Part shown: positions 16,536 to 24,307 of the stretch, in pieces
Layout of the letters: each line of letters begins with the position of its first letter
Numbering within the stretch: position 1 is the first letter of the stretch
DNA from: Streptomyces nigra
Lineage (GTDB): Bacteria > Actinomycetota > Actinomycetes > Streptomycetales > Streptomycetaceae
Assembly: GCF_003074055.1 (NCBI RefSeq)
Contig: NZ_CP029043.1
Location: 1,240,001-1,304,000 of the forward strand
Direction of reading: 5' to 3'
DNA: 64,000 nucleotides
Notes under the pieces: generated by a model
The model's input: the letters and a program-made list of their open reading frames with translations, nothing else
Database searches by the model: none
What the model was told of the DNA's origin: nothing
Translations under genes and position numbers: made by a program

Positions 16536-17747
16536 TCACACCGTGCGATCGGGCAGTACCCCGCTGAGCAGGAACGCAACGCTCCGTTCGCGTTCCGTCC
16601 AGGCCCGCGTGTCGAGTTCGACGGACTGCAGCAGGGCGCACTCGACGTCGTAGCCGTGCTCCGTGAGATCGCGGCCGATGAGCTCGGCGGCGTCCCGGGT
16701 GGCGGCGTGGGTGACGATGCGCTGCGGGCGCCGGTCGGCGACGGCGGAGACGACGGCCGCCCCTCCGCCGCCGACGCGGACGACGTCCGGTTCGGGGAGG
16801 TCCTCCAGGACGTGCGGGGCGGTGCCGTGGACGATCTGGGTCTGTACGCCGAAGGCGCGCGCGTTCGCCTCCGTGCGCTCACAGGCGCGGGGGTCGCTGT
16901 CGACGGCGATGACGGCCGCGCCGGCCCGTGCGGCCTCGGTGGCGAAGGCACCGCTGCCGCAGCCGATGTCCCAGACGAGGTCGCCGACGCGCGGGCCGAG
17001 CCGGGCGAGTTGGGCGGCGCGCAGGGGTTCGAGCTCGCCCTCGCCCATGAGGCCGCCGTACGCCTGTGCGGGCAGCGTCCAGCCGCGCGGGCCGGTGGAG
17101 GGGTCGCGGCCGGCGATCCAGCCGATGCCGTCGGGCGCGGGGGCGGTGCCGCCGGCGACGATGACGACGTTGGGGTCGCGCCAGGTGTGGTCGGCGGCCT
17201 TGTCGGAGGTGACGACGGTGACCTGCTCACGGTCGGTGCCGAGTTCCTCGCAGATCACGAAGGTGCGGTGGACGCCCTCCAGGAGCAGGCCGAGTTCGGC
17301 GGGGCCCGCGCCGGGCGAGGTGAGCACGGCGACCTTGGTGTGGGCCCGGCACACATTCACCGCGCGTCGCAGGGTGCGCGGGTGTGCCACGACCACCTGT
17401 GCGTCGTCCCAGGGCATCCCGGCGCGGGCGAAGGCGGTGGCCACCGAGGACACGGCGGGGACGACCTCGACCTCCAGGCCGAACTCGGGTGCCCGCAGGG
17501 TGCGTACGACGCCGAAGAAGCCGGGGTCGCCGTCGGCCAGGACGACCGCGGTGCCGCGGTGGCCGGCGACGCGGCGGGCGGCGAGGGCGACGCTGCCCAG
17601 GCGGATGCGCTCGGCGTTCGGGGGCACCTCGGGGAGCGCCAGATGGTGGCCGGCGCCGGCCACGAGGGTGGCCGCGCCGAGGGCGGAGCGTGCCGCGGCG
17701 GTCAGCGGCGAGCCGTCCCAGCCGATCACCGTGACGCGGTCGGCCAT
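16536..17747 (-). CDS. cobL: Precorrin-6Y C5,15-methyltransferase (decarboxylating), CbiE-CbiT fusion
   Basis: A 403-residue two-domain methyltransferase. The N-terminal CbiE part (about 1-200) opens VTVIGWDGSP and has VVLADGDPGFFGV. The C-terminal CbiT part has LVWDIGCGSGAFATEAAR near residue 260, a SAM-binding loop, and VRVGGGGAAVV. It methylates precorrin-6 at C5 and C15 and removes the C12 acetate in corrin-ring synthesis. ATG 17747 has AGGAG 10 nt upstream. It is on the same strand as cobT and cysG, but a terminator-like hairpin separates it from cobT. Confidence 0.92.
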   Translation of the reverse strand: MADRVTVIGWDGSPLTAAARSALGAATLVAGAGHHLALPEVPPNAERIRLGSVALAARRVAGHRGTAVVLADGDPGFFGVVRTLRAPEFGLEVEVVPAVSSVATAFARAGMPWDDAQVVVAHPRTLRRAVNVCRAHTKVAVLTSPGAGPAELGLLLEGVHRTFVICEELGTDREQVTVVTSDKAADHTWRDPNVVIVAGGTAPAPDGIGWIAGRDPSTGPRGWTLPAQAYGGLMGEGELEPLRAAQLARLGPRVGDLVWDIGCGSGAFATEAARAGAAVIAVDSDPRACERTEANARAFGVQTQIVHGTAPHVLEDLPEPDVVRVGGGGAAVVSAVADRRPQRIVTHAATRDAAELIGRDLTEHGYDVECALLQSVELDTRAWTERERSVAFLLSGVLPDRTV

Positions 17748-17861
17748 CGTCGTCAGTCTCCTGGTGTCGCGCAGGTCGTCATGGGGAGCCCGAGGACCGG
17801 GCCTCGTGAGGGTACCTGGTCGGGGCGGGGCCGCCGCCGGGGCCCGGGGATCGGCTCCGGG

Positions 17862-18500
17862 TCAGTTCCACTCGCCGTAGGAGGTGAAACCGCCGGATCC
17901 GGCCAGGTGGTCCCCGGCGCCGTCGAGGTCCTCGGGGAGGAGGCTCCAGACGATGAAGTCGGTGCGCACATCGGTCCAGGTGCCGTCCTCGGTGCGCACG
18001 TGGGCTATGCAGGCGTTGCGCAGGACGCCCTCGCTGATGCAGCCGATCTTCTGGGCGACCTGCTGGGAGGCGGTGTTGTCGGCGGCGGTGCGCAGCTCGA
18101 TGCGCTCGAACTTCTGGTCGGCGAACAGCCATTGGGCGGTGGCGAGGGCGGCCTCGGAGGCGTAGCCCTCGCCGCGGGCCCAGGGGGCGACGATGTAGGA
18201 GAGTTCGGTGGCGCGTACGTGCCAGTTGGTCTTGGCCAGTTGGACGATGCCGACCAGGCGCTGGGTGAGGAACTCGGTGACGGCGAGGTCGAGTCCGCGG
18301 CCGGCCTCCCGCTCGGCGGGCGCGTGTTCGGTGATCCAGGAGCGCGCGCTGTCCTCGGTGAAGGGCTGCGGCACGTCGGTCCAGGCGCCGACCTGTTCGT
18401 CGTTCATCATCTCGGCCAGTGCGGGCACGTCGTCCTCGTCGAGGGGACGCAGCACCAACCGCTCCGTGCTGATGGAGATGGTGGGGAAGGTGCCAGTCAT
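17862..18500 (-). CDS. GNAT family acetyltransferase (RimJ/RimL-like)
   Basis: A 212-residue protein starting ISTERLVLRPLDEDDVPAL, the pattern of RimJ/RimL-type N-acetyltransferases. The acetyl-CoA loop region is VAPWARGEGYASEAALATAQ, and IELRTAADNTASQQVAQKIG and CISEGVLR follow. It probably acetylates a protein N-terminus or small amine. ATG 18500 is preceded by GGAG at 6 nt. It follows the metNIQ terminator and precedes cbiET by 114 nt. Confidence 0.88.
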   Translation of the reverse strand: MTGTFPTISISTERLVLRPLDEDDVPALAEMMNDEQVGAWTDVPQPFTEDSARSWITEHAPAEREAGRGLDLAVTEFLTQRLVGIVQLAKTNWHVRATELSYIVAPWARGEGYASEAALATAQWLFADQKFERIELRTAADNTASQQVAQKIGCISEGVLRNACIAHVRTEDGTWTDVRTDFIVWSLLPEDLDGAGDHLAGSGGFTSYGEWN

Positions 18501-18576
18501 GCGCCGCTCCGTAACCGTCGGAAATACCTTCAGGGCCTGCGAACTGCCCAGCATGCAGCATGAAAGCACTGAACCG

Positions 18577-18619
18577 CACCACGGGGTCCGCACCCGGTGA
18601 AGGTGTGGACCCCGTGGTG
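18577..18619 (-). terminator. Terminator of the metNIQ operon
   Basis: Arms 18577-18589 and 18607-18619 form a 13-bp G/C-rich stem, with an extra CACC/GGTG pairing inside. It lies 44 nt after the metQ stop. There is no T-run. Confidence 0.75.
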
Positions 18620-18662
18620 GGCGATACGCGTCGAACGCCCCGTCAGATGACGGTCCGACGGC

Positions 18663-19496
18663 TCAGAAGGAGGCGACGACGGCGCCGTCGTACTTGTCCT
18701 CGATGAACTTCTTCACCTCGGGCGAGGTGAGCAGCTTGGCGAGCTTCTCGACGCGCGGGTCGTCCTCGTTGCCCTTCTTCACGGCGAGGAAGTTGCCGTA
18801 CGGGTTGTCCTTGGGGGACTCGGCCGCGATGGCGTCCTCGGCGGGGCTGAGGTCGGCCTCGAGCGCGTAGTTGCCGTTGATCACGGCGGCGTCGACGTCG
18901 GCGAGGGAGCGGGGCAGCTGGGCCGCCTCCAGCTCCTTGAAGCTCAGGTTCTTCGGGTTGGAGGCGATGTCCTTGGGGGTCGCCTCGTAGCCCACGCCCG
19001 CCTTCAGCTCGATCACGCCGTTGGCCTCGAGCAGCTTGAGCGCGCGGGCCTCGTTGGTGGTGTCGTTCGGCAGGGCGACGGTGGCGCCCTTCTCGAGGTC
19101 CGCGAGCTTCTTGACGCCCTTGGAGTAGACGCCGAGGGGCTCCAGGTGCACCGTGGCGTTCGGCACGGCGACGATGTCGGTGCCGTTCTTCTTGTTGAAG
19201 TCGTCCAGGTACGGCTGGTGCTGGAAGTAGTTGGCGTCGACCTCGCCCTGCTGGACGGCCGTGTTCGGCGTCACGTAGTCGGTGAACTCCTTGACCTCGA
19301 GGTCGAGGCCGGCCTTCTTCGCGAGGTTGTCCTTGATGTAGGTGAGGATCTCGCCCTGCGGGGTCGGCGTGGCGGCGACCTTGAGCGGGGCGTTCGCGTC
19401 GGAGGCGGAGTCGTTGTCCGAGCCGCAGGCGGTGAGCCCGAGGGTGAGGGCTCCGACGGCGAGGGCGGCGGTGGTGATCTTGGCGGTGTTACGCAC
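18663..19496 (-). CDS. metQ: D-methionine-binding lipoprotein MetQ (NlpA family)
   Basis: A 277-residue lipoprotein: signal peptide, then lipobox LTAC with lipidated Cys24, a Ser/Asp linker, and the NlpA/MetQ fold (LKVAATPTPQGEIL, DYVTPNTAVQQGEVDANYFQ, YLDDFNKKNGTDIVAVPN). It captures methionine outside the membrane and hands it to MetI-MetN. GTG 19496 has AGGAAAGG 8 nt upstream. It is the last gene of the operon, followed by a terminator. Confidence 0.95.
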   Translation of the reverse strand: MRNTAKITTAALAVGALTLGLTACGSDNDSASDANAPLKVAATPTPQGEILTYIKDNLAKKAGLDLEVKEFTDYVTPNTAVQQGEVDANYFQHQPYLDDFNKKNGTDIVAVPNATVHLEPLGVYSKGVKKLADLEKGATVALPNDTTNEARALKLLEANGVIELKAGVGYEATPKDIASNPKNLSFKELEAAQLPRSLADVDAAVINGNYALEADLSPAEDAIAAESPKDNPYGNFLAVKKGNEDDPRVEKLAKLLTSPEVKKFIEDKYDGAVVASF

Positions 19497-19566
19497 GAAA
19501 AGTGCCTTTCCTAGGGTGGTGCGACCCCGGCATGGGTGCCCGGGGAGTTCAGGGGGGCGAGCGCGA

Positions 19567-20292
19567 CTAGACGGTCTTGCTCGTGGCGGTGGCGGCCTTC
19601 AGCAGGCGCAGCCTGGGCGCGGGCCCGGAGCGGCCGCCCCGGTGGTGCAGCGAGCGGGCCGCGAAGTCGCCGGCGGCCTGGATGAGGGAGATGACGACGG
19701 CGAGGATCGCCACCGTGATCCACATCAGCTCGGTCTCGAAGCGCTGGAAGCCGTAGCGAATGGCGATGTCGCCGAGGCCGCCGGCGCCGACCGTGCCGGC
19801 CATGGCCGAGTAGCCGATGAGGGCGACGATCGTGGTCGTGGTGCTGGCGATGAGGGACGGCAGCGACTCGGGGACGAGGACCTTGCGGACCACGGTCCAG
19901 GTGTTGCCGCCCATGGCCTGCACGGCCTCGACGAGTCCGCCGTCGACCTCGCGGACGGCCGTCTCGACCAGCCGTGCGAAGAACGGGATCGCGCCGATGG
20001 CGAGGGGCACGATGGCGGCCTCGCGGCCGATGGTCGTGCCGGTGACCCAGCGGGTGAAGGTCATCAGCGCGACCATCAGGATGATGAACGGCATGGACCG
20101 GGCGATGTTCACGATCTGCCCGATGACCTTGTTGGCGACGACGTTCTGCAGGAGTCCGTCGCGGTCGGTGAGGACGAGCAGGATGCCCAGCGGGAGGCCG
20201 CCGACCACGGCGATCAGCGTGGACCAGCCGACCATGTAGAGGGTGTCCCAACACGCCTGTTCCAGCAGGGGCTGCATCTCGGACCAGGTCAC
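19567..20292 (-). CDS. metI: Methionine ABC transporter permease MetI
   Basis: A 241-residue inner-membrane permease with five to six transmembrane helices and the EAA-type loop (EAVQAMGGNTWTVVRKVLVP) that contacts MetN. The hydrophobic runs include TLIAVVGGLPLGILLVL and LIASTTTTIVALIGYSAMAG. GTG 20292 overlaps the metN stop as GTGA, which means translational coupling. A 70-nt gap precedes metQ. Confidence 0.94.
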   Translation of the reverse strand: MTWSEMQPLLEQACWDTLYMVGWSTLIAVVGGLPLGILLVLTDRDGLLQNVVANKVIGQIVNIARSMPFIILMVALMTFTRWVTGTTIGREAAIVPLAIGAIPFFARLVETAVREVDGGLVEAVQAMGGNTWTVVRKVLVPESLPSLIASTTTTIVALIGYSAMAGTVGAGGLGDIAIRYGFQRFETELMWITVAILAVVISLIQAAGDFAARSLHHRGGRSGPAPRLRLLKAATATSKTV

Positions 20293-21326
20293 AGCCGGGC
20301 ACCTTCCTTCAGCAGTACGGGCTCCTGGCCCAGGACGTCGATCTGGAGGCCCTGTTCGCGCAGGAAGCCGATGGGCACGACGTTGTCCTCGTAGCGGCCG
20401 GGCAGTTCGATGCGCATCCGGCCGACCTGGAGGCCGCCGACGGTGTCGATGGCGGCACCGAGGATCGATATGTCGATGTTGTAGGTGCGCGAGAGCTGGG
20501 AGATGACCGGCTGGGTGGCGGCCTCGCCGTGGAAGGTGACGTCGACGACGGTGCGGTCGTCGGCGGAGGCCTCGCCGCCCACCGGGAACAGGGCGGAGGC
20601 CAGTTCGGAGCCGGGGGTGGCGAGCAGTTCGCCGACGGTGCCGGACTCGACGATCCGGCCCCGCTCCATCAGCGCGGCGGAGTCGCAGATCGACTTCACG
20701 ACGTCCATCTCGTGGGTGATGAGCAGGACGGTCAGGCCCAGTTGCCGGTTCAGGTCGCGCAGCAGCTGGAGGATCGATCGGGTGGTCTCCGGGTCCAGGG
20801 CGCTGGTGGCCTCGTCGGAGAGCAGCACCTTGGGGTCGCCGGCCAGGGCGCGGGCGATGCCGACGCGCTGCTTCTGGCCGCCGGAGAGCTGGGCGGGGTA
20901 GGACTTGGCCTTGTCGGCGAGGCCGACGAGGTCGAGCAGTTCCAGCGCCTTGCGGGAACGTTCCTTCCCGGACTTGCCGAGGATTTCGAGCGGCAGCTCG
21001 ACGTTGTCCTGGACGGTCCGCGAGGACAGCAGGTTGAAGTGCTGGAAGACCATGCCGATCCGGCTGCGCGCCCGCCGCAGCTCCCGGCCGGCCCGGGGGC
21101 CGCGTCCGGCGAGGGCGGTGAGGTCCTGGCCGGCGACGGTCACGGTGCCGGAGGTGGGGCGTTCGAGCAGGTTGACGCAGCGGATGAGCGAGGACTTGCC
21201 GGCGCCGGACTGGCCGATGACGCCGTACACCTCGCCTTCGCGGACGTGGAGATCGACGCCGTCGAGGGCGGTGACCTCGCGGCCGCGCGAGCGGTAGACC
21301 TTGGTCAGGCCCGAAGTGGTGATCAC
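20289..21326 (-). CDS. metN: Methionine ABC transporter ATP-binding protein MetN
   Basis: A 345-residue ATPase. The Walker A motif is GQSGAGKSS (about 38-46), the signature is QLSGGQKQRVGIARAL, Walker B is KVLLSDEATSALDP, and the switch histidine is in LLITHEMDV. The C-terminal 70 residues form the NIL regulatory domain (VTFHGEAATQPVISQLSR) that binds methionine and inhibits transport. GTG 21326 was chosen by homology to the family start (ITTSGLTKVY). The 370 nt upstream include a short cysteine-rich reading frame and hairpins. Confidence 0.95.
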   Translation of the reverse strand: MITTSGLTKVYRSRGREVTALDGVDLHVREGEVYGVIGQSGAGKSSLIRCVNLLERPTSGTVTVAGQDLTALAGRGPRAGRELRRARSRIGMVFQHFNLLSSRTVQDNVELPLEILGKSGKERSRKALELLDLVGLADKAKSYPAQLSGGQKQRVGIARALAGDPKVLLSDEATSALDPETTRSILQLLRDLNRQLGLTVLLITHEMDVVKSICDSAALMERGRIVESGTVGELLATPGSELASALFPVGGEASADDRTVVDVTFHGEAATQPVISQLSRTYNIDISILGAAIDTVGGLQVGRMRIELPGRYEDNVVPIGFLREQGLQIDVLGQEPVLLKEGARL

Positions 21327-21458
21327 TGGAGTTCCGTCACTGTCGAGTGCGCGGCGCGTCGTGGTCGCCGGGCACGGGGCATACGTGGTCGAAGGCAGCC
21401 GGGCGCGGCACGGTCCCGTGACAGGGGTGAACGCGGAGAACGTGTGCGCGGGGGCGTG

Positions 21459-21515
21459 GCTCAGTCCTGGAACCCGGGGCGGGCGGACCTGAGCGGGCTC
21501 GCTTCGGGGCGCGAG
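21459..21515 (-). promoter_or_regulatory. Paired hairpins in the metN leader
   Basis: Downstream of the leader-peptide stop, the transcript can form two stems: GCGAG/CTCGC (21511-21515 with 21498-21502), and a larger stem of GCTCAGGTCC (21494-21485) with GGACTGAGC (21467-21459). They lie between the leader peptide and metN and could act as alternating attenuation structures. No T-run follows, so translational or Rho-dependent control is possible. Confidence 0.45.
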
Positions 21516-21537
21516 GCTCGGATGGTGCGGGGGCCCT

Positions 21538-21624
21538 CTAGAAGGCGCACATTCGACACATACAACGAGCACCGGGCGTCAGGGGCGCCTCGGTCGCGGA
21601 AATGCGGCTGCTCGTGGTGGTCAT
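21538..21624 (-). CDS. Putative Cys/Met-rich leader peptide of metNIQ
   Basis: A 28-codon frame, ATG 21624 to TAG 21540-21538, ending ...GARCMCRMCAF. Three Cys and two Met codons occur in the last eight residues, next to Arg codons CGT and CGA that are rare in this genome. The position, 212 nt before the methionine transporter gene and followed by hairpins, fits a leader peptide whose translation senses charged tRNA-Cys or tRNA-Met. Small cysteine-containing leader peptides before sulfur genes are known in actinobacteria. No ribosome site is clear; the transcript may be leaderless. Confidence 0.6.
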   Translation of the reverse strand: MTTTSSRISATEAPLTPGARCMCRMCAF

Positions 21625-21695
21625 GCGATCAGTAAAGCAGACGTACGGTCCTTACCGGCCGCCGCTGTCCGCATGGTGGACAGCGGCGGACAGGG

Positions 21696-22343
21696 TCAGA
21701 CGCGCGCGGAGATCTCCACGGCGCCGTCGCCGACCAGCGCGGACAAGGCCGAGAGGTCCTTCACCACGAGGTCGGCGTCGAGCTCGTGGGCCTGGTGGGT
21801 TGTGGTCAACGCCACGGTCGTCATCCCGGCGGCGCGGCCGGCCGCGAGACCCGCGGGGGCGTCCTCGAGGACGACGCAGCCGGCCGGGTCGACGCCCAGT
21901 TCCCGGGCGGCGAGCAGATAGGGCTCGGGGTCGGGCTTGCCGCGCGTGATGTCGTCGGCGGTCACCATCGTCTTGGGCAGGATGCCGACCGCGTCGAGCC
22001 GGGCCTCGGCGAGCCGTCGGGTGGCGGAGGTGACGACGGCCCAGCGGTCGGCGGGCAGCGCGTCGAGCAAGTCCCGGGTGCCGGGCAGCAGGTGGACGCC
22101 GTCGTTCGGGACGTCCTCGACCTCCAGCGCCTCGATCCGGGCGAGCGCCTCGGGGACGCGTGCGGCGGGCAGCAGGTCGGCGACTATCTCGACGGCCGGG
22201 CGGCCGTGCAGCTCGATCCTGCCGAACGCCTCCGTGACGCCGTACTCCGCGGCCCAGCGCGTCCAGCAGCGGTCCACGGAGGCGAGGGAGGAGACGAGGG
22301 TGCCGTCGTTGTCGAACAGGAGGGCCTGTGCACGGATCTTCAT
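21696..22343 (-). CDS. HAD-family sugar phosphatase-like hydrolase
   Basis: A 215-residue HAD hydrolase, subfamily with a small alpha cap. Motif I is LLFDNDGTLVSS (nucleophile Asp), motif II is VVTSATRRLAEARL, motif III is GKPDPEPYLLAAREL, and motif IV is CVVLEDAPAGLAAGRAAG. The set resembles glycerol or 2-deoxysugar phosphatases (GPP/DOG1 type). It probably dephosphorylates a sugar or polyol phosphate. ATG 22343 is the first start consistent with motif I near the N-terminus. It lies upstream of, and in the same direction as, the metN leader. Confidence 0.9.
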   Translation of the reverse strand: MKIRAQALLFDNDGTLVSSLASVDRCWTRWAAEYGVTEAFGRIELHGRPAVEIVADLLPAARVPEALARIEALEVEDVPNDGVHLLPGTRDLLDALPADRWAVVTSATRRLAEARLDAVGILPKTMVTADDITRGKPDPEPYLLAARELGVDPAGCVVLEDAPAGLAAGRAAGMTTVALTTTHQAHELDADLVVKDLSALSALVGDGAVEISARV

Positions 22344-22414
22344 GCCCCCGACCCTACGACCGCTGTCCGGGGGCGGCCGCATCAGGCCTTTTGGCCCGTA
22401 ATAGGCTCACCGGC

Positions 22415-22774
22415 ATGTTCGCTGCCCTGATGCTGGTGACCGGTGTCGCCGCGCTGCTGCTCGCCGCGTGGTGCGGCTGGGCCGCCTCCCGTGACCAGCC
22501 GACGAAGGACTGGCACTTCATCGGCATGGCCGTCGTGACGGTGCTGGCGCTGGTGCAGCTGATCGCCGGGATCGTGCTGCTGGCGCGGGGCGAGGAGCCG
22601 GAGCAGGGCACGACGATCTTCGTGGCGTATCTGCTGGGCGCGTTCGCCTGTGTCCCGGCGGCGGGCTTCATGTCGCTGGCGGAGCGGTCCAAGTGGGGCT
22701 CGGTGACGGTCGCCGCGGGCGGGGTGGTGCTGGCCGTGCTGGAGGTGCGGCTCTATGACATCTGGGGAGGCTGA
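22415..22774 (+). CDS. Four-helix small membrane protein
   Basis: A 119-residue integral membrane protein with four hydrophobic segments, beginning MFAALMLVTGVAALLLAAW and including AVVTVLALVQLIAGIVLLA and FVAYLLGAFACVPAAGF. No family is recognised. A -10-like TAGGCT lies 7 to 12 nt upstream of the ATG and no ribosome site is visible, so the message may be leaderless. The stop is one base before the next gene's ATG, so the two form an operon. Confidence 0.75.
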   Translation: MFAALMLVTGVAALLLAAWCGWAASRDQPTKDWHFIGMAVVTVLALVQLIAGIVLLARGEEPEQGTTIFVAYLLGAFACVPAAGFMSLAERSKWGSVTVAAGGVVLAVLEVRLYDIWGG

Positions 22775-22775
22775 G

Positions 22776-23195
22776 ATGGCCACGACCGAGGACGGGCCGG
22801 CACGGCTGATCAGCGGGCCCGGTGTGCTGCTGGTCTGGCTGTACGGCGTGATGGTCGTCGGGGCCGTGTCGCGCTCGGCGTACCAGATCGCGACGGACTT
22901 CGGCCGGGCCCCGCTCGCCTACACGCTGTCCGCGGTGGCCGGTGTGGTGTACGGCTTCATCACGTACACGCTGGTGCGCGGCGGGGAGCGGGCCCGCAGG
23001 GCGGCGCTGGTGTGCTGCGCCGCCGAGCTCGTGGGCGTCCTCGTCGTCGGCACCTGGACCCTGGCGGACCCGTCGGCCTTCCCCGACGCGACCGTGTGGT
23101 CCGACTACGGCATGGGCTATCTCTTCATCCCGGTCCTGCTGCCGCTGTCGGCCCTGTACTGGCTGCGCCGGGCCCGCGCCGTCACGCCGTCGTGA
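22776..23195 (+). CDS. Small multi-pass membrane protein
   Basis: A 139-residue membrane protein with about four helices (VLLVWLYGVMVVGAVSRSA, TLSAVAGVVYGFITYTLV, ALVCCAAELVGVLVVGTWTL, YLFIPVLLPLSALYWL). ATG 22776 follows GGGAGG at 5 nt and starts one base after the previous stop, so it is co-expressed with the four-helix protein. No function is known. Its 3' end overlaps the convergent acetyltransferase gene by 14 bp. Confidence 0.8.
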   Translation: MATTEDGPARLISGPGVLLVWLYGVMVVGAVSRSAYQIATDFGRAPLAYTLSAVAGVVYGFITYTLVRGGERARRAALVCCAAELVGVLVVGTWTLADPSAFPDATVWSDYGMGYLFIPVLLPLSALYWLRRARAVTPS

Positions 23196-23679
23196 CGTAG
23201 GCGCCCGCCTCCTTCTCCAGGACGATCATCGGGACGCCGTCCGCGCCCTGCGAGGTGCCGACCCGCTCGTAGCCGACCTTGCGGTAGAGGCGGAGGTTGC
23301 CCTCGCTGCGGTGGCCGGCCTCCAGGCGGAAGCGCTTGGCGCCGCGCTGTTCGGTCAGGGCGGCCTCGGCCGCGCGCAGCAGCCGGGCGCCGATGCCGTG
23401 GCCCTGGAGGCGGGGGTGGACGCAGAGCTTGCCGATGGCGGCGGCGCCGTCCTCGGTGACATGGCCGCGGACCGAGCCGACGACCTCCTCGCCGAGCCGG
23501 GCCACGAACACGCAGTCCGCGTCGACCTCGGCCCGGACCGAGTCCAGGCTCTGGACCAGCGGGGCGATGCGGTAGTTGCCGTACAGCGCGGCTTCGCTCT
23601 GGAAGCACAGGTACTGCAGCCTGAAGATCTGCTCCGCGTCCTGCTCGGTCGCCGCAGAGATGGTCACGCTCATGCCCAT
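23182..23679 (-). CDS. GNAT family N-acetyltransferase
   Basis: A 165-residue GNAT protein. The central strand and acetyl-CoA loop read IGKLCVHPRLQGHGIGARLLRAAE, followed by FRLEAGHRSEGNLRLYRKVG. The substrate is unknown. ATG 23679 follows GGGAGG at 9 nt; a second in-frame ATG lies two codons later (23673). The protein opens with the family-typical SVTISAATEQDAEQI. Confidence 0.88.
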   Translation of the reverse strand: MGMSVTISAATEQDAEQIFRLQYLCFQSEAALYGNYRIAPLVQSLDSVRAEVDADCVFVARLGEEVVGSVRGHVTEDGAAAIGKLCVHPRLQGHGIGARLLRAAEAALTEQRGAKRFRLEAGHRSEGNLRLYRKVGYERVGTSQGADGVPMIVLEKEAGAYVTTA

Positions 23680-23723
23680 GTGCGCACGCCTCCCGCTCAC
23701 CTGATCACCGGTAGTCCTCACTC

Positions 23724-24233
23724 CTATCCCCGCGCACTGCGGGCCGCAACCTCCGGCGTCAGCAATCGGCGCAGACATCCCAGGCATCTGGAACGTTCCG
23801 GGCCGAGACTGCCCTGTGAGATACCCAACTCCCCCGCGATCTCGCGGTAGGTCGGGTCGTCCGGGGACAGCAGCGCCTCCAGCAGCCGGGGGCAGCGGCC
23901 GGGCAGCCGGCGGACCGCGTCGCGCAGGGCACGGCGGCGCGCGGCGGCCAGTGCGAGGCCCTCCGGGTCGTGCCGCTCGGTGTCCGCGGCGGGCTCGCGC
24001 TCGTAGGGCCGTTCGCGCCGGGCCGTACGGCGGCTGCGGCGGGACTCGGAGCGGACGGCGCGGCGCAGCCAGGCGTGCGGGTCGGCGGGCGGGCCGTCCG
24101 CGTCGAGGTGTTCCAGGAGGCGCAGCCAGACCGCCTGTTCCAGGTCGGCCGGCTCGTCTCCGGAGGCCGCCGCCTCCGCCCGGGCCTCGGCGGCGAGCAG
24201 CGGGCTCAGGGTGGTCACCAGGTCGTCCCTCAT
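23724..24233 (-). CDS. Sigma-70-like (ECF-type) sigma factor
   Basis: A 169-residue protein with a region-2-like N-terminal half (ADLEQAVWLRLLEHLDAD, then HAWLRRAVRSESRRSRR). The region-4 helix-turn-helix lies at about residues 105-155 (RLPGRCPRLLEALLSP, YREIAGELGISQGSLGPERS). No anti-sigma gene is adjacent. The start is uncertain: ATG 24233 has no ribosome site, while GTG 24218, five codons in, follows AGGGA at a good 7-nt distance. The length is at the short end for ECF factors. Confidence 0.8.
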   Translation of the reverse strand: MRDDLVTTLSPLLAAEARAEAAASGDEPADLEQAVWLRLLEHLDADGPPADPHAWLRRAVRSESRRSRRTARRERPYEREPAADTERHDPEGLALAAARRRALRDAVRRLPGRCPRLLEALLSPDDPTYREIAGELGISQGSLGPERSRCLGCLRRLLTPEVAARSARG

Positions 24234-24307
24234 GTGCGGCAGGACGGGGCCGCCCGGGCGCGGGGTTGCCCGGACGGCCGGAGGTCACCCCAACCGGGGC
24301 TCATGCG

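Noticed and set aside
21327..21690. A SAM riboswitch upstream of metN
   Set aside because: I could not find a recognisable SAM-I or SAM-II core; the leader peptide with hairpins explains the region better.
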